From Mucilaginibacter glaciei (GTDB lineage Bacteria > Bacteroidota > Bacteroidia > Sphingobacteriales > Sphingobacteriaceae), in contig NZ_JACWMX010000004.1 in the NCBI RefSeq assembly GCF_014773245.1, forward strand, positions 62,001 to 126,000: a stretch of 64,000 bases of DNA, in the 5' to 3' direction. Shown here piece after piece: positions 1-9,121 of the stretch. The position numbers and the translations under genes are program-made. Under the pieces are notes generated by a model. That model saw nothing but the letters and a program-made list of their open reading frames with translations. It was not told the DNA's origin and ran no database searches. Positions within the stretch are counted from its first letter, which is position 1, and the number at the start of each line of letters is the position of its first letter.

Positions 1-703
1 CCTGTGTAGCAGCAACAGCAGCTTTAAGGGCGGCTGTTTTAGCAGCCACATTACTCTGGCGTAATGCGATACGTAATTTAAGCGTATTAGCAAATTTTAA
101 CCATTTGTTCATATCACCGCCATACATAACATCTGATGAACCTGGTGATGTTGGTACAATGGCTGCTTTTTGCCCGGTTTGGATCTGTACAATAGCAGCA
201 TCCAAACGTTTCAAAATAGCATCATAAACATCAGAACCTTTGTCATACTTCGGGTTTAATACTGCAGTACCTTTTGTAGCATCGGTGTAAGCTACGTTAT
301 TGTAGTTATCAACCAAAGCCTGGTAACTAAATACCGTCATGATCTCAGAAATTGCCTGGAAGTATGGTTCTGTTGTTGATTTACGCAAAGCATCATAGTT
401 AGTGATGTTTTGGTAAAGCGGTGTCCAGATGTCATAAGTAGTTGGTTGGATCTGGTAAGATAACAAGGCAACGTTAGCCTGGAAACTTGTGCTCCAGCTT
501 AAGTAACCCATCCAACTCGCATACTGTACATAACCGCCACCGTTAACAATATCGGCAGATGTTTTTAACGCTCCCGCTAAAGCAAGCTGTGGTGTGGTAA
601 CGCTGGGCGCGTTGGGGTTTTTATTTAACTCCAGGTAATCTTTTTTACAACTACTCGCCGTTAGGACAAGCGCTGCAGTTAATATAGATAAAAACTTTTT
701 CAT
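1..703 (-). CDS. SusD/RagB-family nutrient-binding outer membrane lipoprotein (N-terminal part, cut by window edge)
   Basis: About 234 N-terminal residues are present; the rest lies beyond the left edge. The start is the ATG at 701-703. The protein opens with a lipoprotein signal ending in TASSC, so Cys19 is the expected lipidated residue, followed by DYLELNKNPNAPS, the opening typical of SusD-like lipoproteins. SusD-type proteins sit on the cell surface and cap a SusC TonB-dependent transporter to capture a ligand. The gene starts 13 bases after the stop of the susC gene at 717-3935, so the two are surely co-transcribed. No glycoside hydrolase or peptidase gene adjoins them in the window, so the substrate is unknown. 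Confidence 0.9.
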   Translation of the reverse strand, partial: MKKFLSILTAALVLTASSCKKDYLELNKNPNAPSVTTPQLALAGALKTSADIVNGGGYVQYASWMGYLSWSTSFQANVALLSYQIQPTTYDIWTPLYQNITNYDALRKSTTEPYFQAISEIMTVFSYQALVDNYNNVAYTDATKGTAVLNPKYDKGSDVYDAILKRLDAAIVQIQTGQKAAIVPTSPGSSDVMYGGDMNKWLKFANTLKLRIALRQSNVAAKTAALKAAVAATQ

Positions 704-716
704 CGTTTTATATTAA

Positions 717-3700
717 TTAAAATGTAATAGTTATGTTACCACCAAATATACGGGTTGGAGGTATTTGGTTAGTGCTGTTAACACCAAGATCACCATTGCT
801 TGAACTGTTAGCAAACTCAGGATCAACCCAGTTGTTAGTTTTAGGTCTCCACATAAATAAGTTACGGCCGTTAAGAGAGAAAGACGCTCTTTTTACGAAA
901 CCTGTTCTTTTGATGAACCTGGTAAGGTCGAAAGCTAAACTTGCTTCACGTATTTTCCAGAATGCACCGCTTGATACGTAAGCAGCGCCTGAAGAATAGA
1001 AGGCACCAGCATCCCAGAAATTCAATGCACCATCCTGAACACTTACCGTAGTATTTGGTGTGTAAACAGGGTTTGCAGTAGTACCTGTGTTGATAACAGA
1101 GTTAGGGAAGATAAAACGCTGACGATCTGAAGACGTAGAGAATGCAGATACACCCGCAGCTGTAGCAGCTTGTAAGCTCTGGCTAAAGATAACGTTACCG
1201 GCACGGTACTCTTCAGTTACATTCAAAGTAATGAATTTATAGCTGATGGTTTGTGTTAAACCTAAAATGTATTTAGGAGTAGTTTGGCCTGCGTAAACCT
1301 GGTTAGGGTTTGCAATAGGGTAACCTGTTGTAGCATTAACAATTGCGCGGCCTTGATCGTCACGCATAATGTCATTCACATAAAGCGCGCTGTAAGGTAA
1401 GCCAACAGCTGCTTTTGTAGTAGCTATGGTATAACCACCTATCGTAAGTTGTTTGGTATCGCCAAATAATGATAATACTTTTGAATTTTGGATAGAGAAG
1501 TTACCGCTCAAGTTAACACCAACACCTGTAGGCGTTTTTTGTACGGCCACAACGTCTAACTTAAACTCGTAACCGGTATTTTGGGTTTCACCAATATTCA
1601 GGATAGTATTTGAGTAACCTGTAGTAGGCGACACACTTACCGGTAAGGTTTGGTTTTTAGTGTGCGTATTGTAATAAGTAGCGGCTAAGTTAATGCGGCC
1701 ATTTAAGAAACCTAAATCGGCACCTACCTCAACCTCACTGGTTAACTCGGGCTTAAGATTAGGGTTATTTAAGGTTGTGCTTTGGCTTAAACCACCTAAG
1801 TTACCATAAGGGAAACCACCCGTAGCGTTAAATGTGCTTATCAAACTGTATGGATCAACGTTCACATCACCTACCTGGCTGTAACCACCTCTTAATTTTA
1901 AGTAGCTGATGGTGTTATTGCCTTTTAAAGCCTGGATTGCATCTGATAATACTAATGAACCTTTTACTGAAGGGTAGTAAATGGAACGGTTAGCAGCAGA
2001 AAGCCTTGAATCGTGGTCGTTACGGATAGTTCCTTCTAAGAACGCCCAATCTTTCCAGTTTAAGGTAAGGTCGGCAAAGTAAGCGACCTGGCGGATCTTA
2101 CGTGTATCCTGACCAGCATTAACTACACCTAATATGGCGTTAACGTTGTAATAATCAGCGATCAGCAAGTTGTTTGATCCGTTAGTTACCACATTTGCAT
2201 ATTCTTGCCAGATAGTGTTACCTACCAATAAGTTAGCTTTCAACTTATCACCAACAAATGAGTGGTGGAAGTTTACTAACGCGTCTTGCTGGATACGGTT
2301 GTAACCTTGAGGGCCACCGTAACCGATGTTTGCAGAACCATCACCAAAGCCTGAGTAGTTAGATACAGTACCCGGGTTTACAGCAGTACCGTAAGAAGCA
2401 CCTACAGTGCTGTAACCACCTGTTGGATCGCTTAATGCGTAAGCCGAGTAGTTAATTTGCGCACGGGTATTTTGTGACTGGTATGAACCACCATTGTAGC
2501 TTAAGCGGTAAGTTGCATCCATCCATTTGGTTGGTGTTAACGTACCTGAAATACTTCCATTCATTACATCAGAACGTCTTTTTAACCTCGAGTTGTTGAT
2601 ACTCCAGTATGGGTTGATACCATAAGAGTTGAAGTAAGTGCTTGGATCAGCAAATGGCTGGGTAGGATCTTTAAAGTTAGTTAATGGCACCCATGATGGT
2701 GTATTGTAAATGGTAGATAAGATGTCACCATAGTTACCATAAGTATCCGTGTTGTTTTGTGAGAAGCTGGCAGTTGCATCAGCTCTGAAAATACCGGCAG
2801 TTTTAGTACCCGAAACACGTAATTGTGTTTTGTTAAACTTGTCTTTAGGAACAACACCTGTTTGGTCTAAACGAAACGCTGTTAAATTGAAAGAGTTAGC
2901 AGCATCGCCGGAAGAATAGCTAAGACTGTGCTGATCGCTGTGGCCTGTTTCGAAGAAACGACGGGCGTAGCTTTGTCCGCTTGGAGACTGGTAAGGGTAA
3001 GACTGAATAGTACCATCTTGCAACGGGATACCTAATTGTTGCAAGTGACCGTCATAAGCAGGACCGTAAGACTGATTCTCGAAAGGAGCAGTAGTAGTGA
3101 TGAAACCTGTAACCGGATCCTGAAAAGGAGCACCCTCGCCACCGTAACCACCAAACTTGCTTTGCAAAGCCGGCATGTAAGAGATTTTCTCTAACTGGTA
3201 AGTGTTTGAATAAGTGATTTGAGGAGTACCGGTTGAGCTACCGCGCTTGGTTGTGATAACCAATGCACCGTTAGATGCTTCAGAACCATAAAGCGCTGCT
3301 GCACCCGCACCGTTCAAAATGTTTACGCTTTCAATATCATCCGGGTTAATTGTCGAAACCTCATTAGGAGATATCGGCGTACCGTTTAATACTACCAATG
3401 CAAAGTTGTTACCAACAATGTGGCGGTTACCACGCAAAGTAAAACGAGTGTCTGGGTTGATACCGTTGTTAACAGTACTTACAACCAAACCCGGTGCTTT
3501 TGCAGTTAAACCATTTGTAAAGTTGGTAGGGTGAGCCTCGGTTAATTGTTTAGCGGAAACGTTAGTAGCCGCATAACCTAATTCTTTAGCCTGGCGCTTT
3601 ACACCTAACGCGCCTGTAACGGTAACCTCGCCAAGCTCTCTTCTTGACGCTTGCAGGGTTACATTAATTACACTGCCGCCAGCACTTACATCTTGTGTGG

Positions 3701-3935
3701 TGTAGCCAACAAATGACACTGAAAGTGTTTGGCTTGGCGATACGGCAATGGTAAATTTACCTGAAGAGTTTGTTTGGGTACCAATGGTGGTACCTTTTAC
3801 CTTGACAGTTGCACCGGGGATAGGCAGGCCGTCATCACTGGCCAGTACCGTTCCGGTAACTGTACGACTTTGTGCAGATACCTGTGTTATGCATAACACC
3901 AGGAAACACAAACTTACTAGTAGAAGTTTTTTCAT
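717..3935 (-). CDS. SusC/RagA-family TonB-linked outer membrane transporter
   Basis: This 1072-residue protein has a signal peptide ending in VSAQ (about residue 22), a carboxypeptidase-like regulatory domain (about 25-98, GTVLASDDGLPIPGATVKVKG), a plug domain (about 115-235, containing LRGNRHIVG and ALYGSEASNGALVITTKRG) and a long beta-barrel ending in the aromatic residue expected of outer membrane proteins (ITITF). Length and order match SusC/RagA transporters, which move SusD-captured ligands across the outer membrane using TonB energy. There is no N-terminal STN signalling domain, so coupling to a FecR/ECF sigma pair is not suggested. It is the first gene of a two-gene unit with the susD gene. 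A promoter candidate lies at 3975-4006. Confidence 0.95.
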   Translation of the reverse strand: MKKLLLVSLCFLVLCITQVSAQSRTVTGTVLASDDGLPIPGATVKVKGTTIGTQTNSSGKFTIAVSPSQTLSVSFVGYTTQDVSAGGSVINVTLQASRRELGEVTVTGALGVKRQAKELGYAATNVSAKQLTEAHPTNFTNGLTAKAPGLVVSTVNNGINPDTRFTLRGNRHIVGNNFALVVLNGTPISPNEVSTINPDDIESVNILNGAGAAALYGSEASNGALVITTKRGSSTGTPQITYSNTYQLEKISYMPALQSKFGGYGGEGAPFQDPVTGFITTTAPFENQSYGPAYDGHLQQLGIPLQDGTIQSYPYQSPSGQSYARRFFETGHSDQHSLSYSSGDAANSFNLTAFRLDQTGVVPKDKFNKTQLRVSGTKTAGIFRADATASFSQNNTDTYGNYGDILSTIYNTPSWVPLTNFKDPTQPFADPSTYFNSYGINPYWSINNSRLKRRSDVMNGSISGTLTPTKWMDATYRLSYNGGSYQSQNTRAQINYSAYALSDPTGGYSTVGASYGTAVNPGTVSNYSGFGDGSANIGYGGPQGYNRIQQDALVNFHHSFVGDKLKANLLVGNTIWQEYANVVTNGSNNLLIADYYNVNAILGVVNAGQDTRKIRQVAYFADLTLNWKDWAFLEGTIRNDHDSRLSAANRSIYYPSVKGSLVLSDAIQALKGNNTISYLKLRGGYSQVGDVNVDPYSLISTFNATGGFPYGNLGGLSQSTTLNNPNLKPELTSEVEVGADLGFLNGRINLAATYYNTHTKNQTLPVSVSPTTGYSNTILNIGETQNTGYEFKLDVVAVQKTPTGVGVNLSGNFSIQNSKVLSLFGDTKQLTIGGYTIATTKAAVGLPYSALYVNDIMRDDQGRAIVNATTGYPIANPNQVYAGQTTPKYILGLTQTISYKFITLNVTEEYRAGNVIFSQSLQAATAAGVSAFSTSSDRQRFIFPNSVINTGTTANPVYTPNTTVSVQDGALNFWDAGAFYSSGAAYVSSGAFWKIREASLAFDLTRFIKRTGFVKRASFSLNGRNLFMWRPKTNNWVDPEFANSSSNGDLGVNSTNQIPPTRIFGGNITITF

Positions 3936-3974
3936 GTTTGTTAATAATAAGATCAGTTAATAGTTAATTAATCA

Positions 3975-4006
3975 TAAAAGTAATGTTCCGTTATCATTAA
4001 ATCAAA
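3975..4006 (-). promoter_or_regulatory. Candidate promoter of the susC-susD pair
   Basis: Read on the minus strand, TTTG (4003-4006) is followed after 20 bases by TACTTTTA (3975-3982), one mismatch from the Bacteroidota -7 consensus TAnnTTTG. Spacing matches the usual 19-21 bases. Transcription would start near 3970, giving a leader of about 35 bases. Only the sequence match supports this. Confidence 0.45.
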
Positions 4007-4079
4007 TGATTTGTGAAAAAAATATGCATTTCATTGAAAATATTTCATTAATCATAAATAATTTAAAAAATATAGTACT

Positions 4080-4097
4080 ATGTATTGCATAATACAT
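4080..4097. promoter_or_regulatory. Perfect inverted repeat at the padR promoter, possible PadR operator
   Basis: The sequence is ATGTATT-GCAT-AATACAT, a perfect 7-bp inverted repeat around a 4-base centre. It covers the -33 TTG (4085-4087) of the padR promoter. PadR-family regulators commonly bind ATGT/ACAT-ended palindromes and repress their own operons, so autoregulation of padR-pspC is a reasonable inference. Confidence 0.5.
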
Positions 4098-4116
4098 TCC
4101 AAAACATATATCTTTG
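4085..4116 (+). promoter_or_regulatory. Promoter of padR-pspC, likely leaderless
   Basis: TTG at 4085-4087 and TATCTTTG at 4109-4116 are separated by 21 bases and match the Bacteroidota -33/-7 pattern (TAnnTTTG). The ATG follows 5 bases after the -7 box at 4121, so the transcript should begin at or next to the start codon. Confidence 0.7.
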
Positions 4117-4120
4117 TATT

Positions 4121-4456
4121 ATGATTGTCGAAAACACACAAACCCAAATGAGGAAAGGCATACTGGAGTATTGCATCCTTTCTGTTATAGCTAAGGGGGA
4201 GATCTACGCTTCAGATATAATTGCCGAACTGAAGAAGGCCCGCTTACTTGTTGTTGAGGGTACATTATACCCGCTCTTAACCCGGTTAAAGAATAATGGA
4301 CTGCTGGCCTATAATTGGGTAGAGTCTACTTCCGGGCCGCCACGTAAATATTATGTACTCAGCGACGAAGGGCGCAAAGTTTTAGAACAATTGGACGGCA
4401 CCTGGAACGAACTGTCATTTGCCGTACAAACCGCCATCGGCGACAGAAAAAATTAA
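4121..4456 (+). CDS. PadR-family transcriptional regulator
   Basis: The protein has 111 residues. It shows the PadR winged helix: MRKGILEYCILSVI, then IIAELKKARLLVVEGTLYPLLTRLKNNGLL and the wing with GPPRKYYVLSDEGRK. The ATG at 4121 is chosen over an upstream in-frame codon at 4085 because a strong promoter box (4109-4116) lies between them. It is followed after 23 bases by a PspC-domain gene, a pairing common in Bacteroidota in which the PadR protein is thought to control the membrane-stress protein. An inverted repeat at its promoter suggests self-regulation. Confidence 0.9.
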   Translation: MIVENTQTQMRKGILEYCILSVIAKGEIYASDIIAELKKARLLVVEGTLYPLLTRLKNNGLLAYNWVESTSGPPRKYYVLSDEGRKVLEQLDGTWNELSFAVQTAIGDRKN

Positions 4457-4479
4457 TCTACCTAAAAACCACCATCATC

Positions 4480-6171
4480 ATGAATAAAACCATCATCATA
4501 AATATGAACGGCATCATCTTCCACATAGAAGAAGACGCCTACGAGATACTTAAAGCTTATATGACCGAAGTGAAACGCCACTTCATGAACTCGGCCGATA
4601 GCCTGGAAATAACCACGGATATTGAGAACCGCATTGCCGAAATGTTTACCGAAATGTTGCTACACGACGGCAAGCAGGTAATTATAGAGCAGGATGTAAA
4701 AGCTGTTGTAGAGCAAATGGGCTCAGTAAAAGATTTTGAACAAGAAGAGGATGGCGCAAGGCCGGCTACTGAACCGCCTTTTAGCTACGGCACCGAAAGC
4801 CGCAGACTATTTCGCGACCCGGATGACCACCTGATTGCAGGTGTGTGCTCAGGCATTGCCAGTTATTTTGATTTCAGCCCGGTTTGGGTAAGGCTTCTGT
4901 TCGCGTTTTTTGTTGCAATCGGCGGATCGGGCTTTATACTATATGTGATCTTGTGGATAGTTGTGCCTAAAGCAGTTAGCCGTGCCGACCGGATGGCCAT
5001 GAAGGGCGAAAAGTTAAATTTACAGGGTTTTAAAAACAACTTTGAAGAAGAGTTGAATAGCGTACACGGTAAACTTACCGATTTTAGCCACGAGGCGAGG
5101 CCACTCATTTACAAAACCCGAGATTTTGCAGGGGACTTTTTTGGTCACCTGGGTAAGTTTTTGGGTGGAGCTGGTAAAGTTTTTTTCAAGATCATTGCCC
5201 TTGCGATATTGGTAGCTTGCTTTGCAGGGATAATCGCGCTTGTTATTACTGTTATCACCGCGTTTGTGTATGGCAACCAAAATATGGGCGTGTATCACAT
5301 ATTCCCTTTTAACATTGTGAACCACCAGGTTAACAACATATTTATTGTGTGCGCCATGTTAATGCTCATATTGCCTTTGCTGGCCATTATACTCGCAATT
5401 ATCGGTTACGTATTTAAAGGTAACGTCATGAACCGCTCAGCGGGCACGGCAATGCTAATGGTTTGGGTAGTTGCGCTTTGTGTGGTTATCTATTACACGG
5501 CCAAAACCAGTGCCGACTTTAAAACCGGCGCAAGCTTTAGCCAAACCATCAATTTAAAACCTGCTGCCGACAGTACTTATTACCTGAAGCTTAACGATAT
5601 TAAATATCTGACCCGCGAGGATAGCATCCGCCTGAAGGTAACCGAAGATTTTAACGGAAAAGTTATTTTAGACGATGACGAGGACAATAATCAGGATATG
5701 CCTGATAAGAACATAGAAATTTATGTGGAGAAGAGTGACGTTTCACAGCCTGTATTGGTCGAGTCGTTCAGTGCGCGTGGCTCTGATTACGAGGACGCTT
5801 TGCTTAACGCCCGCGGCACAACCTATCAGTTTGTACAGACCGGCAACATCCTGAAGTTTAACCGCCGGTTAGAGAAACCTGAAAACCGCTTATGGCGTGC
5901 TCAGGAATTGCGCCTGATCCTTAAAGTACCCATGAACTACAAAGTGGTTGTTGACGATCATGTAGAACGTTTTGTAAGGGATGTAAGTGTACGGGATTGC
6001 AAAAGCATCAATAAAAAGGACGACGCATCATCCGCAACATTCATCATGACCGATAACGGCTTGCAATGTAAGGTAGATACCCTTGTATTACCACCGCTCG
6101 CTAACAAAACTAATGTAACAGATACTGTGCTTGTAGATACTGTTATTAAAAGGATTATCAAACGCAACTAA
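4480..6171 (+). CDS. PspC-domain membrane protein
   Basis: The protein has 563 residues. An N-terminal cytosolic segment (about 1-90, EEDAYEILKAYMTEVKRHF and an acidic helix) precedes a PspC domain (about 108-165, RLFRDPDDHLIAGVCSGIA followed by hydrophobic segments). Three further hydrophobic stretches follow (about 235-265, 285-310 and 318-340), and then a large polar C-terminal domain with no motif I recognise, probably outside the inner membrane. PspC proteins belong to phage-shock-type envelope stress responses. It is the second gene of the padR unit and is followed by a strong terminator at 6193-6225. The downstream partner or signal is not apparent. Confidence 0.88.
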   Translation: MNKTIIINMNGIIFHIEEDAYEILKAYMTEVKRHFMNSADSLEITTDIENRIAEMFTEMLLHDGKQVIIEQDVKAVVEQMGSVKDFEQEEDGARPATEPPFSYGTESRRLFRDPDDHLIAGVCSGIASYFDFSPVWVRLLFAFFVAIGGSGFILYVILWIVVPKAVSRADRMAMKGEKLNLQGFKNNFEEELNSVHGKLTDFSHEARPLIYKTRDFAGDFFGHLGKFLGGAGKVFFKIIALAILVACFAGIIALVITVITAFVYGNQNMGVYHIFPFNIVNHQVNNIFIVCAMLMLILPLLAIILAIIGYVFKGNVMNRSAGTAMLMVWVVALCVVIYYTAKTSADFKTGASFSQTINLKPAADSTYYLKLNDIKYLTREDSIRLKVTEDFNGKVILDDDEDNNQDMPDKNIEIYVEKSDVSQPVLVESFSARGSDYEDALLNARGTTYQFVQTGNILKFNRRLEKPENRLWRAQELRLILKVPMNYKVVVDDHVERFVRDVSVRDCKSINKKDDASSATFIMTDNGLQCKVDTLVLPPLANKTNVTDTVLVDTVIKRIIKRN

Positions 6172-6192
6172 ACTTAAACCACATATCAAATT

Positions 6193-6225
6193 ATATAAAC
6201 CTGCTGTATTTCAGCAGGTTTATAT
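6193..6225 (+). terminator. Hairpin terminator after pspC
   Basis: A 14-bp perfect stem (6193-6206 with 6212-6225, core AAACCTGCTG) closes a 5-base loop 22 bases after the pspC stop codon. An A/T-rich end on both sides would allow function in either direction. Confidence 0.75.
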
Positions 6226-6521
6226 TACCTGTTTGCAACCATCGCATCAGCAGGGAAAATACTGCCCAAATAGCACCCCTTCCATATAAAAATTTAAATT
6301 TATCTGTAACCTTTGCCACCCTTTACGCATCTTATAAATAACAAAAGGGTTGCCTGCAGCATTAAAAGGCACTTCATCTAAACTATCTGCTTATGCGTAA
6401 ATTCATTTCTATCTAAACATTCACCGGGCGCTTAATACCGCTATTACTAAACACAATTTACCGGTTTTTAAAAAATTGAAGGGTAACCTTCCCGGGATTC
6501 CTATTGCCTAAACTTTTTATC
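6226..6521. other. Intergenic region upstream of the TonB-dependent receptor
   Basis: About 300 bases without a plausible gene. It contains a possible ECF-type promoter (6306-6334) and a small palindrome GAAGG-GTAA-CCTTC at 6478-6491. No TAnnTTTG box with correct spacing was found near the 6522 start. Confidence 0.5.
6306..6334 (+). promoter_or_regulatory. Possible ECF-sigma promoter
   Basis: GTAACC (6306-6311) and CGCATCTTA (6326-6334) are separated by 14 bases and resemble ECF-type -35/-10 elements (an AAC-containing -35 and a CGTC-like -10). The leader to the 6522 start would be about 180 bases, longer than usual. This is a weak call by eye. Confidence 0.3.
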
Positions 6522-8984
6522 ATGAACACACTTATCACAAAAACATATCAACTCTTATTACTACTGTTAACCTTAATTACAGTATCAACATATGCACAAG
6601 CGCCAAAAACCGGCAACACTATAGTAACCGGCTCGCTGCAAACAGAACAAGGCAAACCGCTTGATTATGCCACCGTTACTTTACTCCGGGCAAAAGACTC
6701 ATCGGTAGTTAAAGGTACTTTAAGTAATGATGCGGGTAAATATACTTTAGACCATATTGCTGCTGGTACCTATATTATTGCCGCCACCAATATGGGTTAC
6801 GTTAAAAGCTGCAGCCCTACCTTTGAGGTAACAGGCACACAAACTAATGTGCTTGTACCCGTTATAAAAATGGCAGCCGGTAGCCGTACCCTGCAAACAG
6901 TTACCATCACCTCATCAAAACCGCTGATAGAACGCAAGCTTGACCGTACGGTAATGAACATAGAGAACAGCGTTTTGGCGGCAGGAAACTCGGCCATGGA
7001 AATTCTGGAGCGCGCGCCGGGTGTAACTATCGATAAAGACGACAACATCAGCCTGAAAGGGAAACAGGGTGTTACCGTAATGATCAATGATAAGCTTACC
7101 TACATGTCGGCTTCGCAACTAGCTACCATGCTGAAATCTACCGACGGGTCGACTATCCAATCTATCGAGATCATTACCAACCCATCTGCTAAGTATGATG
7201 CATCGGGCAATTCCGGTATCATCAATATCAAGCTTAAAAAGAATAAAATGAGCGGCACCAATGGCAGCTTAACCGCCAACGCTGCTTATGGTAAAAACTT
7301 CAGGGATAACACCAGCCTCACCTTAAACCATAAGCAAGGCAACCTAAACATATTTGGTACCCTGAGCCGCGGCGACCAGACCCGTGAGAACAACATCGAT
7401 ATTGACCGGGTTATAGATAGCGCCGGCAGCAGCACATATTTTAAACAGAACACCAAAATGCTAAACACGGTACATTACAACAATTACCGTGTGGGTGCAG
7501 ATTACAATACATCTAAGAGCAATACGCTGGGCTTTGTAGTAAACGGCGATTACACCAACGAATACAATAATAATATAAGTACCACCTATTTAGGTAAAAC
7601 CCCGGCGGCGAACGATTCCTACCAAAAAACCTTTACAGATATGCTGCAAACCTACCGCAACATAGCCTTGAATTTGAACGATAAATGGCAGATAGACACA
7701 GCCGGCCAGGAATTAAGCATCGACCTGGATTACTCTAAGTTTAAAAACAACTCTAACGCCAAATACGATACTTACTTTTACCGCCCGGATGGCAGCAGTT
7801 TAATGCCTGCATTGTTCCTGCGTAACCAAACCCCGTCAGACATTACGATCTATACCCAAAAGGCAGATTATACGCTCCCGCTATCTAAATCGCTTAAGCT
7901 GGAAACCGGCGTTAAGTTTAGTTCTGTTAAAACGGATAACGATTTGCAGGCGCAAATTAACAGCGGCAGCATATTTGTTAATGATCCTACCCGCACTAAC
8001 CGTTTTATATATGATGAAAAGGTAAGCGCGGGATACATTAACTTGGGCAAAACTTACAAAAGCACGTCTATACAAGCAGGCTTACGCGCCGAGCAAACCA
8101 CATCTAACGGTAACCTGATCACACAAAACCAGATAGTAATCCGCAGTTATCTTGATTTCTTCCCGAGCTTATTTATCAACCATACTTTGTCTGATAAGCA
8201 TGAGATTGGCGTGAGCTACAGCCGCCGGATAGACCGGCCGAACTATGACAACCTTAACCCTTTCCGCTTTTACCTGGACCAGTATACTTATGAGCAGGGT
8301 AACCCCTTCCTGAAACCGCAATACACCAACTCTTACGAATTAAGCTACACCTATAATAAAACCATCAACGTAACTTTAGGCTATAGCCGCACCACCGATG
8401 TGAGTGCCGAAGTACTGCTAACCGATACCTTAACAAAGGCAACCTACCAAACGCGTGTAAATTTGCAAACACAAGACTCTTATAATATCAATATTAACTC
8501 GCCTTATACGATAGCTAAATGGTGGACGGGTAATGTTAATATCAATGGCTTTTACAACAGCTTTAAATCTGATTCGCTTTTGGGCAGTACATTAAATAAC
8601 GGCCAGGCTGCCTTTAACATCCGTACCACACAAACCTTTTTGTTTGGTAAAGGCTATAAGGCAGAAGTGAGTGCCAATTACCAGTCGCCGCAAACGTACA
8701 GTATCTTTAAGTTAAGAGAGCAGTATTCTGTAGATGCCGGGGTAAGCCACTCGTTCCTGAACAAGAAATTAAACGTAAAATTTGCGGTAACAGACATTTT
8801 TAATACCCGCCGTAACAACCTAAGTACGCGTTTCCAAAGTGTAAACCTGGATATCCGCCAAAAGAACGAAACCCGACTGGGCCGCCTAACCGTCACTTAC
8901 AACTTTGGGAACAGCAAAATAAAAATGCGCCAGCACCAAACCGGCTCTGACGATGAAAAGGGCCGGGTGAAGAGCGGAGGATAA
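6522..8984 (+). CDS. TonB-dependent receptor, outer membrane beta-barrel family with carboxypeptidase-like N-terminal domain
   Basis: Counting from the ATG at 6522 the protein has 820 residues; a TTG six codons upstream is less likely because the ATG gives a clean signal peptide ending in STYAQ. A carboxypeptidase regulatory-like domain follows (VTGSLQTEQGKPLDYATVTL), then a plug region (ILERAPGVTIDKDDNISLKG, YDASGNSGIINIKLKK), then a beta-barrel with NPFRFYLDQYTYEQGNPFLKP. This is the 'outer membrane beta-barrel family' of TonB-dependent receptors, which often act without a SusD partner; none is adjacent here. The ligand is unknown. The gene stands alone, followed by a terminator at 9037-9072. 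Confidence 0.92.
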   Translation: MNTLITKTYQLLLLLLTLITVSTYAQAPKTGNTIVTGSLQTEQGKPLDYATVTLLRAKDSSVVKGTLSNDAGKYTLDHIAAGTYIIAATNMGYVKSCSPTFEVTGTQTNVLVPVIKMAAGSRTLQTVTITSSKPLIERKLDRTVMNIENSVLAAGNSAMEILERAPGVTIDKDDNISLKGKQGVTVMINDKLTYMSASQLATMLKSTDGSTIQSIEIITNPSAKYDASGNSGIINIKLKKNKMSGTNGSLTANAAYGKNFRDNTSLTLNHKQGNLNIFGTLSRGDQTRENNIDIDRVIDSAGSSTYFKQNTKMLNTVHYNNYRVGADYNTSKSNTLGFVVNGDYTNEYNNNISTTYLGKTPAANDSYQKTFTDMLQTYRNIALNLNDKWQIDTAGQELSIDLDYSKFKNNSNAKYDTYFYRPDGSSLMPALFLRNQTPSDITIYTQKADYTLPLSKSLKLETGVKFSSVKTDNDLQAQINSGSIFVNDPTRTNRFIYDEKVSAGYINLGKTYKSTSIQAGLRAEQTTSNGNLITQNQIVIRSYLDFFPSLFINHTLSDKHEIGVSYSRRIDRPNYDNLNPFRFYLDQYTYEQGNPFLKPQYTNSYELSYTYNKTINVTLGYSRTTDVSAEVLLTDTLTKATYQTRVNLQTQDSYNININSPYTIAKWWTGNVNINGFYNSFKSDSLLGSTLNNGQAAFNIRTTQTFLFGKGYKAEVSANYQSPQTYSIFKLREQYSVDAGVSHSFLNKKLNVKFAVTDIFNTRRNNLSTRFQSVNLDIRQKNETRLGRLTVTYNFGNSKIKMRQHQTGSDDEKGRVKSGG

Positions 8985-9036
8985 TTTTTGAGGAGAGTCG
9001 AGACTTTAAGACGTAAGAACAAGAAAAAACTACAAC

Positions 9037-9072
9037 AAAAGAAAAGCCAGGCACTTGCCGGGCTTTTCTTTT
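9037..9072. terminator. Bidirectional terminator between convergent genes
   Basis: AAGAAAAGCCAGGC (9039-9052) and GCCGGGCTTTTCTT (9057-9070) pair with one mismatch around a 4-base loop. A-runs and T-runs flank it, so it can serve both the receptor gene on the plus strand and the peptidase on the minus strand. Confidence 0.75.
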
Positions 9073-9121
9073 TACAAATGTAGTCTTAAATCCTGCCTCT
9101 AAAAGTCTTGCTTATTTTTCA

